28,571 nt of DNA from Coprobacillus sp. CAG:826 (GTDB lineage: Bacteria; Bacillota_I; Bacilli_A; RFN20; CAG-826). This document shows, one piece after another, positions 15,340 through 24,700 of the stretch. Where the stretch lies: the NCBI GenBank assembly GCA_000437235.1, contig FR897037.1, forward strand, positions 1 to 28,571, given 5' to 3'. Numbering within the stretch: position 1 is the stretch's first letter; every line of letters starts with the position of its first letter. Below the pieces are notes generated by a model. That model did not search any database. It was given only the letters and a program-made list of their open reading frames with translations, and was not told where the DNA came from. Position numbers and translations under genes: made by a program.

Positions 15340-16255
15340 TTTCTTTCATGTATTGGATAGCGCTCATGGCGGCAATCGCCCCATCGCTTGTGGCGGTTAC
15401 AATTTGTCTTAAATCTTTCTTTATCACATCGCCAGCGGCCAATAAGCCAGGGATGCTTGTTTTTTTATTGGCGTCTACCTCAATATATCCTTTCTCATCT
15501 AATATATGTAAGGAAGAAAGAAATGTTGTATTCGCCTCTTGTCCAATATAAGGAAATAACGCTTGTACTTTTAATTTGATTTTTTCTTTGGTGACTTGAT
15601 TTTCAATGATAACGCCTTCAAGTTTTTCTTCTCCAAGTAACTCTACAACTTGAGAATTCATAAAGGTTATGATATTTGATTTTTTTACTCTACTTTGTAA
15701 AACTTCATCCGCTCTAAAAGTGTCTCTACGATGAATTAACGTAACCGAAGAACAGAAAGTAGATAAATATAAAGCTTCTTCTAAAGCGGCATTTCCGCCA
15801 CCGATAACAACGACATCTTTATTTTTATATAAAGGTCCGTCGCAAACCGCACAATATGAGATGCCTCGATTTTCTAATTGTTTTGCTTTTAAAACTTCTA
15901 ATTTTCTTTCTTTCGTCCCAGTGGCGATAATCACGGCATAATAATGATACGTTTTATCCTCTACTTGAACGACAAATTCATTTTCTTGTTGTGTAATTAA
16001 AAGAACTTGGTCGTTTATATAATTTACCATATCATCTTGCATTTGCTCATAAAAATGCATGGCTAAATCAGGTCCTGTAATAGAAGTAAAGCCTGGATAG
16101 TTTTCAACCGTTGCGGTTAAATTTACTTTTCCTCCTGGCATTAATTCTTCAAAGACGTCTACAAAGTAACCCGCTCTTGCTAAATAAATACAAGCGGTAA
16201 TTCCACTCGGCCCTGCGCCGATGACAGCAACCGTATTCTTTTTATTTTTCTCCAT
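15329..16255 (-). CDS. trxB: Thioredoxin reductase
   Basis: FAD-containing NADPH-thioredoxin oxidoreductase of the cytosol. It has FAD-binding GAGPSG (13-18), the redox pair Cys135-Ala-Val-Cys138 followed by DG, the second Rossmann motif GGGNAALEEA, the NADPH-phosphate-binding HRRD, and C-terminal AAGDV. Length 308 is typical. SD GAGGTG lies 10 nt before the ATG, inside the preceding HAD gene, with a 14-bp overlap. Low-molecular-weight ferredoxin- or flavin-dependent paralogues exist, but HRRDTFRA argues for the NADPH type. Confidence 0.93.
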   Translation of the reverse strand: MEKNKKNTVAVIGAGPSGITACIYLARAGYFVDVFEELMPGGKVNLTATVENYPGFTSITGPDLAMHFYEQMQDDMVNYINDQVLLITQQENEFVVQVEDKTYHYYAVIIATGTKERKLEVLKAKQLENRGISYCAVCDGPLYKNKDVVVIGGGNAALEEALYLSTFCSSVTLIHRRDTFRADEVLQSRVKKSNIITFMNSQVVELLGEEKLEGVIIENQVTKEKIKLKVQALFPYIGQEANTTFLSSLHILDEKGYIEVDANKKTSIPGLLAAGDVIKKDLRQIVTATSDGAIAAMSAIQYMKENDF

Positions 16256-16889
16256 GCGTTAAAATCACCTCAACCAATTCTTTCCAAGTTGAAACATAAT
16301 AAGTCGGTGTGACATTAGGTAGCTTTCCACGGATATTCCAAGATACCATTGCCACATCTAAAGCGGCGTTTTTAGCGGCTAAAAAATCGCCAACACCATC
16401 TCCTACAAATAGTGTATCCTTTTTTTCAGCATGGAAGAACTCTAATGCTCTTTCAATTCCTTCGGTATCGGGTTTTGGCTTAATAACATCATCCCATGCA
16501 ATGAGAAGATCAACATAAGGAGTTAAACCTAAATTATTTAAAGTTCTTAAAGAAGGATCCCGCATTTTAGAAGTAATTACACCAATACGAATGCCATGCT
16601 CTTTTAATACTTGAAGTCCTTCAAAAGTCCCAGGATAGGTTTCGACAAAGGTTTGATAAAGTGGAAGACTAAAGGCCTTAAAATCTTTCACCAATTCATC
16701 CGCATTATAGGAAGGAAAATACTTTTCAAACGTTTCTTTTAATGTTGGTCCAGAAAAAGACGCGAGTAAACGAAAAGGCACTTTCTCGCCAGGTTTGTAT
16801 TTCCGATAAAAACGTAAAAATCCTTCGACCACTAATAAATCGGTATCCGCTAATGTTCCATCTAAATCAAATAAAATATACTTATACAT
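16242..16889 (-). CDS. ppaX: HAD-superfamily phosphatase, PpaX-like
   Basis: Haloacid-dehalogenase-type hydrolase of 215 residues. Motif I FDLDGTLAD gives nucleophile Asp8 and acid Asp10; motif II is VITSK; motif III Lys lies in KPKPD; motif IV is VGDGVGDF. The helical cap sits between motifs I and II. In Bacillus the gene next to lgt is ppaX, a pyrophosphatase that removes the pyrophosphate released when HPr kinase/phosphorylase dephosphorylates HPr. The same position here supports the name, but hprK itself is not in the window; phosphoglycolate phosphatase is the main alternative. It overlaps the lgt end by 8 bp. Confidence 0.8.
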   Translation of the reverse strand: MYKYILFDLDGTLADTDLLVVEGFLRFYRKYKPGEKVPFRLLASFSGPTLKETFEKYFPSYNADELVKDFKAFSLPLYQTFVETYPGTFEGLQVLKEHGIRIGVITSKMRDPSLRTLNNLGLTPYVDLLIAWDDVIKPKPDTEGIERALEFFHAEKKDTLFVGDGVGDFLAAKNAALDVAMVSWNIRGKLPNVTPTYYVSTWKELVEVILTHGEK

Positions 16890-18399
16890 ACTCTTTCTCT
16901 TTACTCATCCACAAAGTCTTTCCATTAAAAATAAAATATAAATCAATTATCCATCCAATTACACTTCCAAAAATAATCCATGCAAAGCCAGAATAATAAT
17001 GACCTTTCACAAATCGATAGAAACCATAATAGAACCCATTAATAATTGGAAGTGACATTAAAATTTTAAAAGCTTTAGATTGATTATCCATTTTTTCTGC
17101 TATCGCTTTTCTTTTTTCCACAAACGAAGTGTCTAATTGCGGATTCTTTTTTCGAACATACGCAATGATATGAGTAACTAATAATAAGCCTACGCCAAGA
17201 AGAATAAACACTAAAGACATTTGTCCTGATGTTCCCATAATATACTCTGCATCACGGAGTGGTTCTAAAATATAACGCACTGTGCCATACCAAATCAAAT
17301 AACTATAAGCTTGAGAACCTGGAACAGCCCATTTTTTTAATAATCCACCTACAACATAAGTGATTAAGAAATAACCTAAAATATTTAAAAGAGCTTCTAC
17401 TAAGAAAAGGGGTACGACAAAATGTCCTAAACCATCCATATATTGATTCACAATAATTTGTGGTAAGAACCACCAGTTACTCGCATCTGCCGAAGCGCCA
17501 TACACTTCAATGTTAGTAAAATTACCTAAACGACCAATGGCTTGGGCAATTAAAATACCTGGAATTGCTGCATCAATCACTTTCATTGAAGAAATTTCTT
17601 TCTTCATTTCGGTTAAAATCCAAATGCCCACAAAAGCACCTAAAAGAACGCCACCTTGTATGGCTAAACCACCACTACGAACATCAAAAATTGCTTTTAT
17701 TGTATGATTATTAGCTAAGGATCGATTCCATTCAGAAATGACCCACCATGCTCTAGCGCCCACAAGTCCCATAGGGAAAGCAATATAGAAAATCTTTTCT
17801 AAGAAATCTCTTCTTTCACCCATTTTATGAATCTTATTCGATGCGATTAATAAAGCAATTAAAGCACCTGTTAAAATAAATAAAGCATAAAAAGCAATGG
17901 TTGGACGTTCAGCATTTAAAGGGAATCCTTTTGGAAGAGGTGTTTTAATTACTGCATCCATTTGATAAACCATTAAAATACTAAATACAGTGGTTACTCC
18001 AATAGCAATCTTACGACCGATTTGGAAAAATTTACTTTCTTGATAATCAGGAAACTTCACAATATATTCATGGGCAAAAATCAAAATTGCCGCTGATTCT
18101 AAAGCATAGAGAAGGAAAGTATAGAATAAGAACGCTCTTAGAGAAATACTAATAAAGGTTGTACCTTTTATTAATCCATAAATACTTGTAACTAAGATAA
18201 ATACAACTTGAACTACACTACCAATAATTGAAGCAAGTTTTGTTCTTTTTTCGGTTGTTTCATGGAGACCTTTTTCTTTCCACATCACGCGAAATATATA
18301 TTCTATCATAGGAAATAGAAACGCTAATAATGTCCAAAGAATTGAAACATAATCACTATGTTCTTTGACTTCTACTTTCTCTTTTTGTTCTTCTTCCAT
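16882..18399 (-). CDS. lgt: Prolipoprotein diacylglyceryl transferase with N-terminal membrane extension and C-terminal TM2-like domain
   Basis: Transfers diacylglycerol from phosphatidylglycerol to the lipobox Cys of prelipoproteins, such as the two lipoproteins in this window. Numbered from the ATG at 18399, the Lgt core is about residues 165-412, with the signature GRLGNFTNIEVYG (289-301) and YGTVRYILEPLRD (371-383). The segment that normally reads GGLAxHGG is GGLAIQGG, with Gln248 at the position of the important E. coli His103. The protein is about 505 residues against 260-300 usually. Extra parts are about 160 N-terminal residues with four hydrophobic segments, and a C-terminal piece (about 450-495) resembling TM2 domains (YYGFYRFVKG, then GWIIDLYF). 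The SD AAAGGAG lies 9 nt before this ATG; the frame from 18435 translates the SD itself. Confidence 0.9.
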   Translation of the reverse strand: MEEEQKEKVEVKEHSDYVSILWTLLAFLFPMIEYIFRVMWKEKGLHETTEKRTKLASIIGSVVQVVFILVTSIYGLIKGTTFISISLRAFLFYTFLLYALESAAILIFAHEYIVKFPDYQESKFFQIGRKIAIGVTTVFSILMVYQMDAVIKTPLPKGFPLNAERPTIAFYALFILTGALIALLIASNKIHKMGERRDFLEKIFYIAFPMGLVGARAWWVISEWNRSLANNHTIKAIFDVRSGGLAIQGGVLLGAFVGIWILTEMKKEISSMKVIDAAIPGILIAQAIGRLGNFTNIEVYGASADASNWWFLPQIIVNQYMDGLGHFVVPLFLVEALLNILGYFLITYVVGGLLKKWAVPGSQAYSYLIWYGTVRYILEPLRDAEYIMGTSGQMSLVFILLGVGLLLVTHIIAYVRKKNPQLDTSFVEKRKAIAEKMDNQSKAFKILMSLPIINGFYYGFYRFVKGHYYSGFAWIIFGSVIGWIIDLYFIFNGKTLWMSKEKEYV

Positions 18400-18432
18400 A
18401 ATTTTCGACTCCTTTTTATGACTATAAACTAT

Positions 18433-18451
18433 CACTTTCTAAAAGAAAGTG
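18433..18451 (-). other. lgt: Hairpin in the uvrA-lgt spacer
   Basis: CACTTTC and GAAAGTG (7-bp stem, 5-nt loop) lie between the uvrA stop and the lgt SD. No U run follows on the minus strand, so it is more likely an mRNA processing or stabilising hairpin than a terminator. Confidence 0.45.
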
Positions 18452-18456
18452 CAACC

Positions 18457-21309
18457 CTAACACAAGCCTCTTCTTTTACGGTCTTTTAATAAAACGTCTT
18501 TTAAGAATCTACCGGTATAAGAAATTTCACATTTTGCAATTTGCTCAGGTGTTCCAGTGGCTACAATCGTGCCGCCACGATCTCCGCCTTCAGGGCCAAT
18601 ATCAATAATGTAATCGGCTACTTTAATAACGTCTAAATTATGCTCAATAACTAATACAGTATCGCCGTGATTGACAATCGATTGTAAAACATCCAATAAA
18701 CGAGCAATATCATCGACATGTAAACCCGTGGTTGGCTCATCTAAAATATAAAGAGTATGTCCCGTTGGCTTTCTTTGTAATTCATACGCTAATTTTACAC
18801 GTTGCGCTTCTCCGCCCGATAACGTAGTGGCACTTTGTCCTAATTTTACATAACCTAAACCGATATCATTAAGAATGCGAAGTTTACGAGCAAGTGATGG
18901 TGTGTTTTCAAAGAATACCATGGCATCTTCAATGGTCATTTCTAAGACATCATAAATATTCTTTCCTTTATAGGTCGCCATCAAAGTTTCTTCGTTATAA
19001 CGCGTTCCTCCACATTGGTCACATTTTACATAAACATCGGGTAAGAAGTTCATGGGAATACGAATGACGCCGCAACCTTGACATTTTTCACAGCGTCCAC
19101 CTTTCACATTAAATGAAAATCTTCCTTTATCAAATCCTCTTGCTCTAGCTTCCACGGTATTAGCAAAGATGTCACGAATTTCATCAAAAGCGCCCGTATA
19201 AGTGGCAGGATTACTTCTTGGCGTTTTGCCAATCGGTTCTTGCGAAACATTAATCACTTTATCAATAAAGTCCATGCCTAAAATTTCATCATGATCACCG
19301 GGAATTAAATCCATACGGTTTGATAGTTTTTGCGCTAATGACTTATATAAAATTTCAGTGACTAAAGAAGATTTTCCTGATCCAGAAACACCAGTAACAC
19401 ATATAAAGGTACCTAATGGGAATTTCACATCAATATTCTTTAAGTTGTTACATCGCGCGCCTTTTACTTCTAAATAATATCCATTTCCTTTTAAACGAGA
19501 TAATGGTACTGGAATAAACTTTTTACCGGATAAATATTGTCCCGTAATAGAACGGGGTTCGTTTTCAATATCTTCAATCGTACCACTTGCCACGATTTCA
19601 CCACCATGAACACCAGCGCCTGGACCAATATCGACTAAGAAATCACAAGCGCGCATGGTATCTTCATCGTGTTCAACAACGATTAAGGTGTTACCTAAAT
19701 CGCGCATTTCTTTTAAAGTTTCAATCAATTTTTCGTTATCTCTTTGGTGTAAACCAATGGAAGGTTCGTCTAAAACGTACAAAACCCCACTTAATTTAGA
19801 GCCAATCTGCGTAGCTAAACGAATTCTTTGCGCCTCTCCACCCGAAAGTGTCATGGCCATTCTAGATAGAGTTAGATAATCTAATCCTACATTATTTAAG
19901 AACGTTAAGCGAGCGCGCACTTCTTTAAAGATCATCCTGGCAATTTCTTGTTCATTGGGTGTCAATTCAAGTTGATCTAAAAATTTCAATAGATCAACAA
20001 CGGATAACTTCGTCATTTCATAAATGTTGAGTCCACCAATACGAACGGATAATACTTGTTCATTTAATCGAGCGCCATGACAAGTTTCACATTCTTTATC
20101 ACGCATAAAAGATTCATACCAATCACGCATCATTGGACTATCGGTATTTTGATATAATCGTTCAATCTTCGTTTTAGGCCCTTCAATAAAGCCCCGACGA
20201 TGGACAACATTACCAGAACTGCTTTTAATGGTATAAAAATGTTCTTTTGGGGAACCAATTAAAACAATATCTTGTTGTTCTTTAGTTAGTTTGCGATAAG
20301 GAATATCCATCGGAATTTCATAGGTTTTACATAAATAAACAAAATCTTGCCAGTCTAAATTGCTTGTTCCACATATATTTTTATAAAACGCAATAGCGCC
20401 TTGATTTAAACTTAAGTTTTTATTCGGCACTAATAAGTCAGGATCTACTTCTCTTTTAATACCTAATCCGTTACATTCGGGACAGCAGCCCATTGGTGAG
20501 TTAAAGGAGAATAATCTTGGCTCTAATTTCGGTACAGAAAAGCCACATTCTGGACAAGAATGGTGTTCACTAAATAGACGTTCTTTATCGCCATAAAGGA
20601 TGATAACATAGCCATGCCCCCAGTCTAAAGCCAGTTCTAAAGCTTCATAAATACGACTTCTTGCTTCTTCTTTTAAAATAATACGGTCCACAACAATTTC
20701 AATGCTATGCTTTTTATTCTTTTCTAAAGCAGGCACTTCATCAATACGAGAAATGACACCATCTACTCGTACTCTTTCAAAACCTTGTTGTTTGATTTTC
20801 GCTAATGTATCTTTATGGGTTCCTTTTTCATGTTTCACAACGGGCGCTAAAATTTGTAAGCGCGTATTGCTTTCCATTTGAAAAATGAAATCCATCATTT
20901 GTTTGGGAGTAAATGCCTCAATCGGTTCATGGTGAATGGGACAATAAGGTACCCCAATTCTTGCATATAAAAGACGTAAATAGTCATAAATTTCCGTTAC
21001 AGTTCCTACCGTAGAACGCGGATTATGAGACGTTGTTTTTTGATCAATAGCAATAGCTGGAGAAAGTCCTTCAATGGAATCAACATCGGGCTTTTCAAAG
21101 CTACCTAAAAACATACGTGCATAGCTACTCAATGATTCTACATATCTTCTTTGCCCTTCATTATAAATCGTATCAAACGCTAAGGTCGATTTACCTGAGC
21201 CCGATAATCCTGTAAACACAATAAAAGCGTCTTTTGGTAACTCTAAATAAACATCTTTTAAGTTATTCTCTCTTGCGCCTTTAATAATAATTTTCTTGTT
21301 AATACTCAT
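18457..21309 (-). CDS. uvrA: UvrABC excision nuclease subunit A
   Basis: Damage-recognition ATPase of nucleotide excision repair, which loads UvrB at DNA lesions. It is a double ABC protein. The first Walker A is GLSGSGKS (34-41) and the second GVSGSGKSS; two LSGGEAQR signatures and two DEP(S/T) Walker B boxes are present. Zinc modules are visible as CPECGFS with CCPECNG, and CEKCQGCG with CDQCGG. At 950 residues it has standard length. SD GGGTGAT lies 6 nt before the ATG. In Bacillus uvrA lies with uvrB just upstream of the hprK-lgt cluster; uvrB is not in the window. I see no LexA-type GAAC-N4-GTTC box upstream. Confidence 0.98.
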   Translation of the reverse strand: MSINKKIIIKGARENNLKDVYLELPKDAFIVFTGLSGSGKSTLAFDTIYNEGQRRYVESLSSYARMFLGSFEKPDVDSIEGLSPAIAIDQKTTSHNPRSTVGTVTEIYDYLRLLYARIGVPYCPIHHEPIEAFTPKQMMDFIFQMESNTRLQILAPVVKHEKGTHKDTLAKIKQQGFERVRVDGVISRIDEVPALEKNKKHSIEIVVDRIILKEEARSRIYEALELALDWGHGYVIILYGDKERLFSEHHSCPECGFSVPKLEPRLFSFNSPMGCCPECNGLGIKREVDPDLLVPNKNLSLNQGAIAFYKNICGTSNLDWQDFVYLCKTYEIPMDIPYRKLTKEQQDIVLIGSPKEHFYTIKSSSGNVVHRRGFIEGPKTKIERLYQNTDSPMMRDWYESFMRDKECETCHGARLNEQVLSVRIGGLNIYEMTKLSVVDLLKFLDQLELTPNEQEIARMIFKEVRARLTFLNNVGLDYLTLSRMAMTLSGGEAQRIRLATQIGSKLSGVLYVLDEPSIGLHQRDNEKLIETLKEMRDLGNTLIVVEHDEDTMRACDFLVDIGPGAGVHGGEIVASGTIEDIENEPRSITGQYLSGKKFIPVPLSRLKGNGYYLEVKGARCNNLKNIDVKFPLGTFICVTGVSGSGKSSLVTEILYKSLAQKLSNRMDLIPGDHDEILGMDFIDKVINVSQEPIGKTPRSNPATYTGAFDEIRDIFANTVEARARGFDKGRFSFNVKGGRCEKCQGCGVIRIPMNFLPDVYVKCDQCGGTRYNEETLMATYKGKNIYDVLEMTIEDAMVFFENTPSLARKLRILNDIGLGYVKLGQSATTLSGGEAQRVKLAYELQRKPTGHTLYILDEPTTGLHVDDIARLLDVLQSIVNHGDTVLVIEHNLDVIKVADYIIDIGPEGGDRGGTIVATGTPEQIAKCEISYTGRFLKDVLLKDRKRRGLC

Positions 21310-21332
21310 AAAACATCACCCACTAACACTTT

Positions 21333-21361
21333 ATTTTACCCTATATTTTAATGTTTAGAAA
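21333..21361 (-). promoter_or_regulatory. uvrA: Possible uvrA promoter
   Basis: TAAAAT (21333-21338) with TTTCTA 17 nt upstream on the minus strand, about 25 nt before the uvrA ATG. The -35 is poor; this is the best candidate I can see. Confidence 0.35.
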
Positions 21362-21431
21362 TATCTAATGAAGATATTTTTTAGAAAAAGGATCTCATTC
21401 ATTATTCCATAAGAAAACGCATATTTTTTTT

Positions 21432-21450
21432 GATATTGATAATCAATCTT
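21432..21450. promoter_or_regulatory. Fur-box-like inverted repeat
   Basis: The 19 bases here, containing the core repeat ATTGAT-A-ATCAAT, agree at 15 of 19 positions with the classical Fur box (three GATAAT-type hexamers). They lie between the small RNA terminator and uvrA, not over a recognisable promoter. AT-rich DNA produces such matches by chance. Confidence 0.25.
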
Positions 21451-21468
21451 ATCTTTTATTTAAGGTAA

Positions 21469-21585
21469 GAAAAAAACCGTAGCTACGCACCACGGTCATA
21501 AACAAAAATGTTTATTTGCTCATCTTAACGATGATCTGGTGTAATCAGGGATTTCCGCAATCCGGCATACACCAACTTTCAACTT
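21469..21585 (-). ncRNA. Unassigned small RNA, about 115 nt
   Basis: An independent transcription unit with no credible reading frame. Its promoter is at 21592-21619, its start about 21585, and its end is a terminator at 21476-21496 (ACCGT/ACGGT stem extended by G-U pairs) with a seven-U run (21469-21475). Predicted structure from 5': TGGTGTA/TACACCA stem (21568-21574 with 21537-21543), an internal loop UGCC opposite CUGAU, then GGATT/AATCC with a 5-nt loop; a CATC/GATG hairpin; an ATAAACA/TGTTTAT hairpin; then the terminator. I compared it by eye with SRP RNA, 6S, tmRNA, RNase P and common riboswitches and saw no match. It is not a leader of uvrA, since it ends 160 nt upstream. Confidence 0.65.
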
Positions 21586-21591
21586 ACTTAT

Positions 21592-21619
21592 AGTATATTC
21601 TATTTTTTAAAAAAGTAAA
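21592..21619 (-). promoter_or_regulatory. Promoter of the small RNA
   Basis: TTTACT (21614-21619) and TATACT (21592-21597) are 16 nt apart on the minus strand, 5/6-type matches in very AT-rich DNA. It lies just after the nifJ terminator, so the RNA is expressed independently. Confidence 0.7.
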
Positions 21620-21652
21620 TGTTTTTTTCTTATTAGTAAACCAAATGAAGTT

Positions 21653-21692
21653 TAAAAAAAAACTGCCCCTTGCTAATTAACAAGAGACAGTT
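21653..21692 (-). terminator. nifJ: Terminator of nifJ
   Basis: On the minus strand a 12-bp stem (21681-21692 with 21661-21672, two G-U pairs) with an 8-nt loop is followed by nine U, 20 nt after the nifJ stop. Strong and canonical. Confidence 0.92.
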
Positions 21693-21712
21693 AAATTTTA
21701 TTTAGAAATCAA

Positions 21713-24700
21713 TTAGTCCGCTAAACGTTTGAATTGGTTCCAACGCATTCTTGCGTATTCTCTGGACTTGTCAAGTAATTCTTGAGCATGTTCTGGGTTG
21801 ACCTTTGGTAATTGAGAGAAACGAGTTTCACCCATTACGAAGTCATGGAACTTATCAAAGTCTGGTTCTTTGCAGTCTAATTGCATTGGGTTCTTTCCAG
21901 CCTTTTCAAGACGTGGGTCATAACGGAAGATTGGGAAGTAACCACATTCAACAGCAGCTTTTTCAACTCTCATTGCGTTGCTTAAGCCACCCTTAATACC
22001 ATGGTTGGCACATGGGGCATAGCAGATAATGAGGGATGGTCCATCATAGCTTTCTGCTTCTTTCATAGCTTTAATCGCTTGCATTGGGTTAGCGCCTAAG
22101 GAGACTTGAGCTACATAGACGTGTCCATAAGCAATGGCCATCATAGCAAGGTTCTTCTTCGCGGTCTTTTTACCAGAAGCGGTAAATTTAGCGATAGAAC
22201 CTGTTTGAGAAGATTTAGAAGATTGACCACCAGTGTTGGAGTAAACTTCGGTATCTAAGACAAGGATGTTAACGTCTTCTTCATTGGCTAAAACGTGATC
22301 AACACCGCCGTAACCAATATCGTAAGACCAACCATCACCACCGACAATCCATACAGACTTGTCGAGAAGGTCTCTTTCATAGACTAATGCTTCTTTAGCC
22401 GCTTCATTTTTGGTTGCTTTTAAAGCTGCGACTAAATCTTTGACCATGCCACGAATGAGATCACGATTCTTGAAGTTAGCTAACCAAGTTTCCATTAAGG
22501 TCTTGAGTTCAGGTTCAACTTCATCTTTCGTTGCTTCAAAGATACGGATAATTTGAGAAAGTTTATAATCGGAGGCAACACGCATACCATAACCGAATTC
22601 AGCGTTATCTTCGAATAAGGAGTTTGCCCAAGCAATACCTTCACCATTCTTATCGGTGCAGAATGGAGTTAATGGGGTAGAACCAGAGTAAATGGAGGAA
22701 CAACCTGTAGCGTTAGCAATCATCATATCGCGACCAAATAATTGAGAGGCTAAACGATAATATGGAGTTTCACCACAGCCTGCACAAGCACCAGATACTT
22801 CGGTATATGGCATTAAGAATGCCGCACCCTTAACGGAGGTCACTGGGAACTTATCTGCTTTGTATTCAACGTGTTTATATAAGTAAGTAGCAGCTTCTTC
22901 TTGATCAAATTGAGATTTAGCTTCAACCATTTCAAGCGCTTTAACGCCACCCTTACCTGGGCATTGCATCATACATAATCCGCAGCCAACACAGTTTCTT
23001 GGAGAAACTTGTAAACGGAACTTCATTCCTTTTACGGTTGGTCCAATGGCATCAAGAACATCATCTTTTGCAATGGCTGGCATATGTGCCATTTCTTCTT
23101 CGGTTAATAAGAACGGACGAATCGTTGCGTGTGGGCAAACGAAGGCACATTGGTTACATTGAATACAGTTTTCTTTATGCCATAATGGGACACGGTCAGC
23201 GATAGAACGTTGTTCACGATAAGTGATATTTGGTCTCATGGTACCATCAAGTAATTCGTATTCGGTGAACTTACTGACTGGTAAGGTATCACCATCAAGA
23301 GAACCAACGATGCTCACATAAGAATCAAAGTAATCATCACCGGTCATATGACGTTCACGGACAGCACTTAAAGAAGCCCATTCTGGATCCACTTTGATTT
23401 CACGTAAGCCTTCAGCACCAGCATCGATAGCGCGGTAGTTCATTTCAACAACTTCGTCGCCTTTCTTCGCATAGCTCTTATAGGCAAATTTCTTCATCCA
23501 CTTCACTGCTTCTTCATATGGCATAATGCCTTGGTTCAAATAGAAGAAGGAAGCTTGTAAGGTGGTATTGGTGTGGCGTCCCATACCAATCTTAGCGGCG
23601 ATTTCATTGGCGTTAATGACATAGAAACGTGCATGTTTTTCCGCTAATTGACGTTTGACACGATTTGGAAGAACTTTGATTAATTCTTCGTCGGTCATGT
23701 CGGTATTTAATAAGAAGGTTCCGCCTTCCTTTAAGTTCTTGATCATATCAAATTTGAAGAGATATGTATCTAAGGAACAAGAAATGAAGTCAGCATTTTC
23801 AACGTAGTAGGTTGAATGAATTGGTGAATGTCCGAAACGTAAGTGAGAACGAGTAACACCACCAGCTTTACGGGAGTCATAAGCAAAGTAAGCTTGCGCA
23901 TATTGGTGAGTTGCATCACCAATAATCTTAATCGAACTCTTGTTAGCGGAAACGGTACCATCAGAGCCTAAACCATAGAATAAGCAAGAGGTATAGTGTC
24001 CTTGAATGTGGAAGTTATCATCCACTGGGATGGATAAATGCGTGACATCATCATTGATACCCACAGTGAAGTTGGTCCATGGGTGATCAGAATCTAAGAA
24101 GTCATAAACAGCCTTCATGTGCTTTGGTTGAGTATCTTTGCTGGATAAACCATAACGGCCACCAACGAGGACATCCATCTTACGGCCCATTTGTTCTAAG
24201 GCAGCGACAACATCAAGATATAATGGTTCGCCCATTGCACCCATTTCTTTTGTACGGTCTAAAACAGCAATCTTCTTCACTGTTTCAGGAATCACACTAA
24301 CAAGGTGCTTTGCACTGAATGGACGATATAAGTGAACTTTAACTAAACCAACTTTTTCACCTTTAGCCATTAAAGCATCGATGACTTCGGTACAAGTTTC
24401 GGTAACTGAACCCATAGCGATAATGACTTTGGTAGCGTCTTTAGCACCATAATAGGTGAAAGGTGCATAGTTACGACCCGTTAATCTAGAAGCTTCACGT
24501 AAATAGTGATCAGCGATTTCTACAACTTTTTCATAGTGTGCATTTTGTGCTTCACGACCTTGGAAATAAATATCATCGTTTTCAGCACCACCACGAGTCA
24601 CTGGATTAGTGTGTGGGTTTAATGCACGGGCACGGAAGGCTTCAACAGCATCCATGTCTAATAATTTTTTCCATTCTTCATCATCGACGAATTCAACGTT

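Larger units (their letters stand above)
21310..21712 (-). other. uvrA-nifJ intergenic region
   Basis: This 400-nt non-coding stretch holds, in minus-strand order, the nifJ terminator (21653-21692), the promoter and body of an unassigned small RNA (21469-21619), a Fur-box-like palindrome (21432-21450), an AT-rich 8-bp hairpin (around 21360-21382) and a weak promoter for uvrA (21333-21361). Confidence 0.7.

Noticed and set aside
21469..21585. Small RNA as SRP RNA, tracrRNA or a riboswitch for uvrA
   Set aside because: No GGAA-capped SRP domain IV, no CRISPR array or cas genes in the window, and a terminator ends the RNA well before uvrA with a separate uvrA leader.
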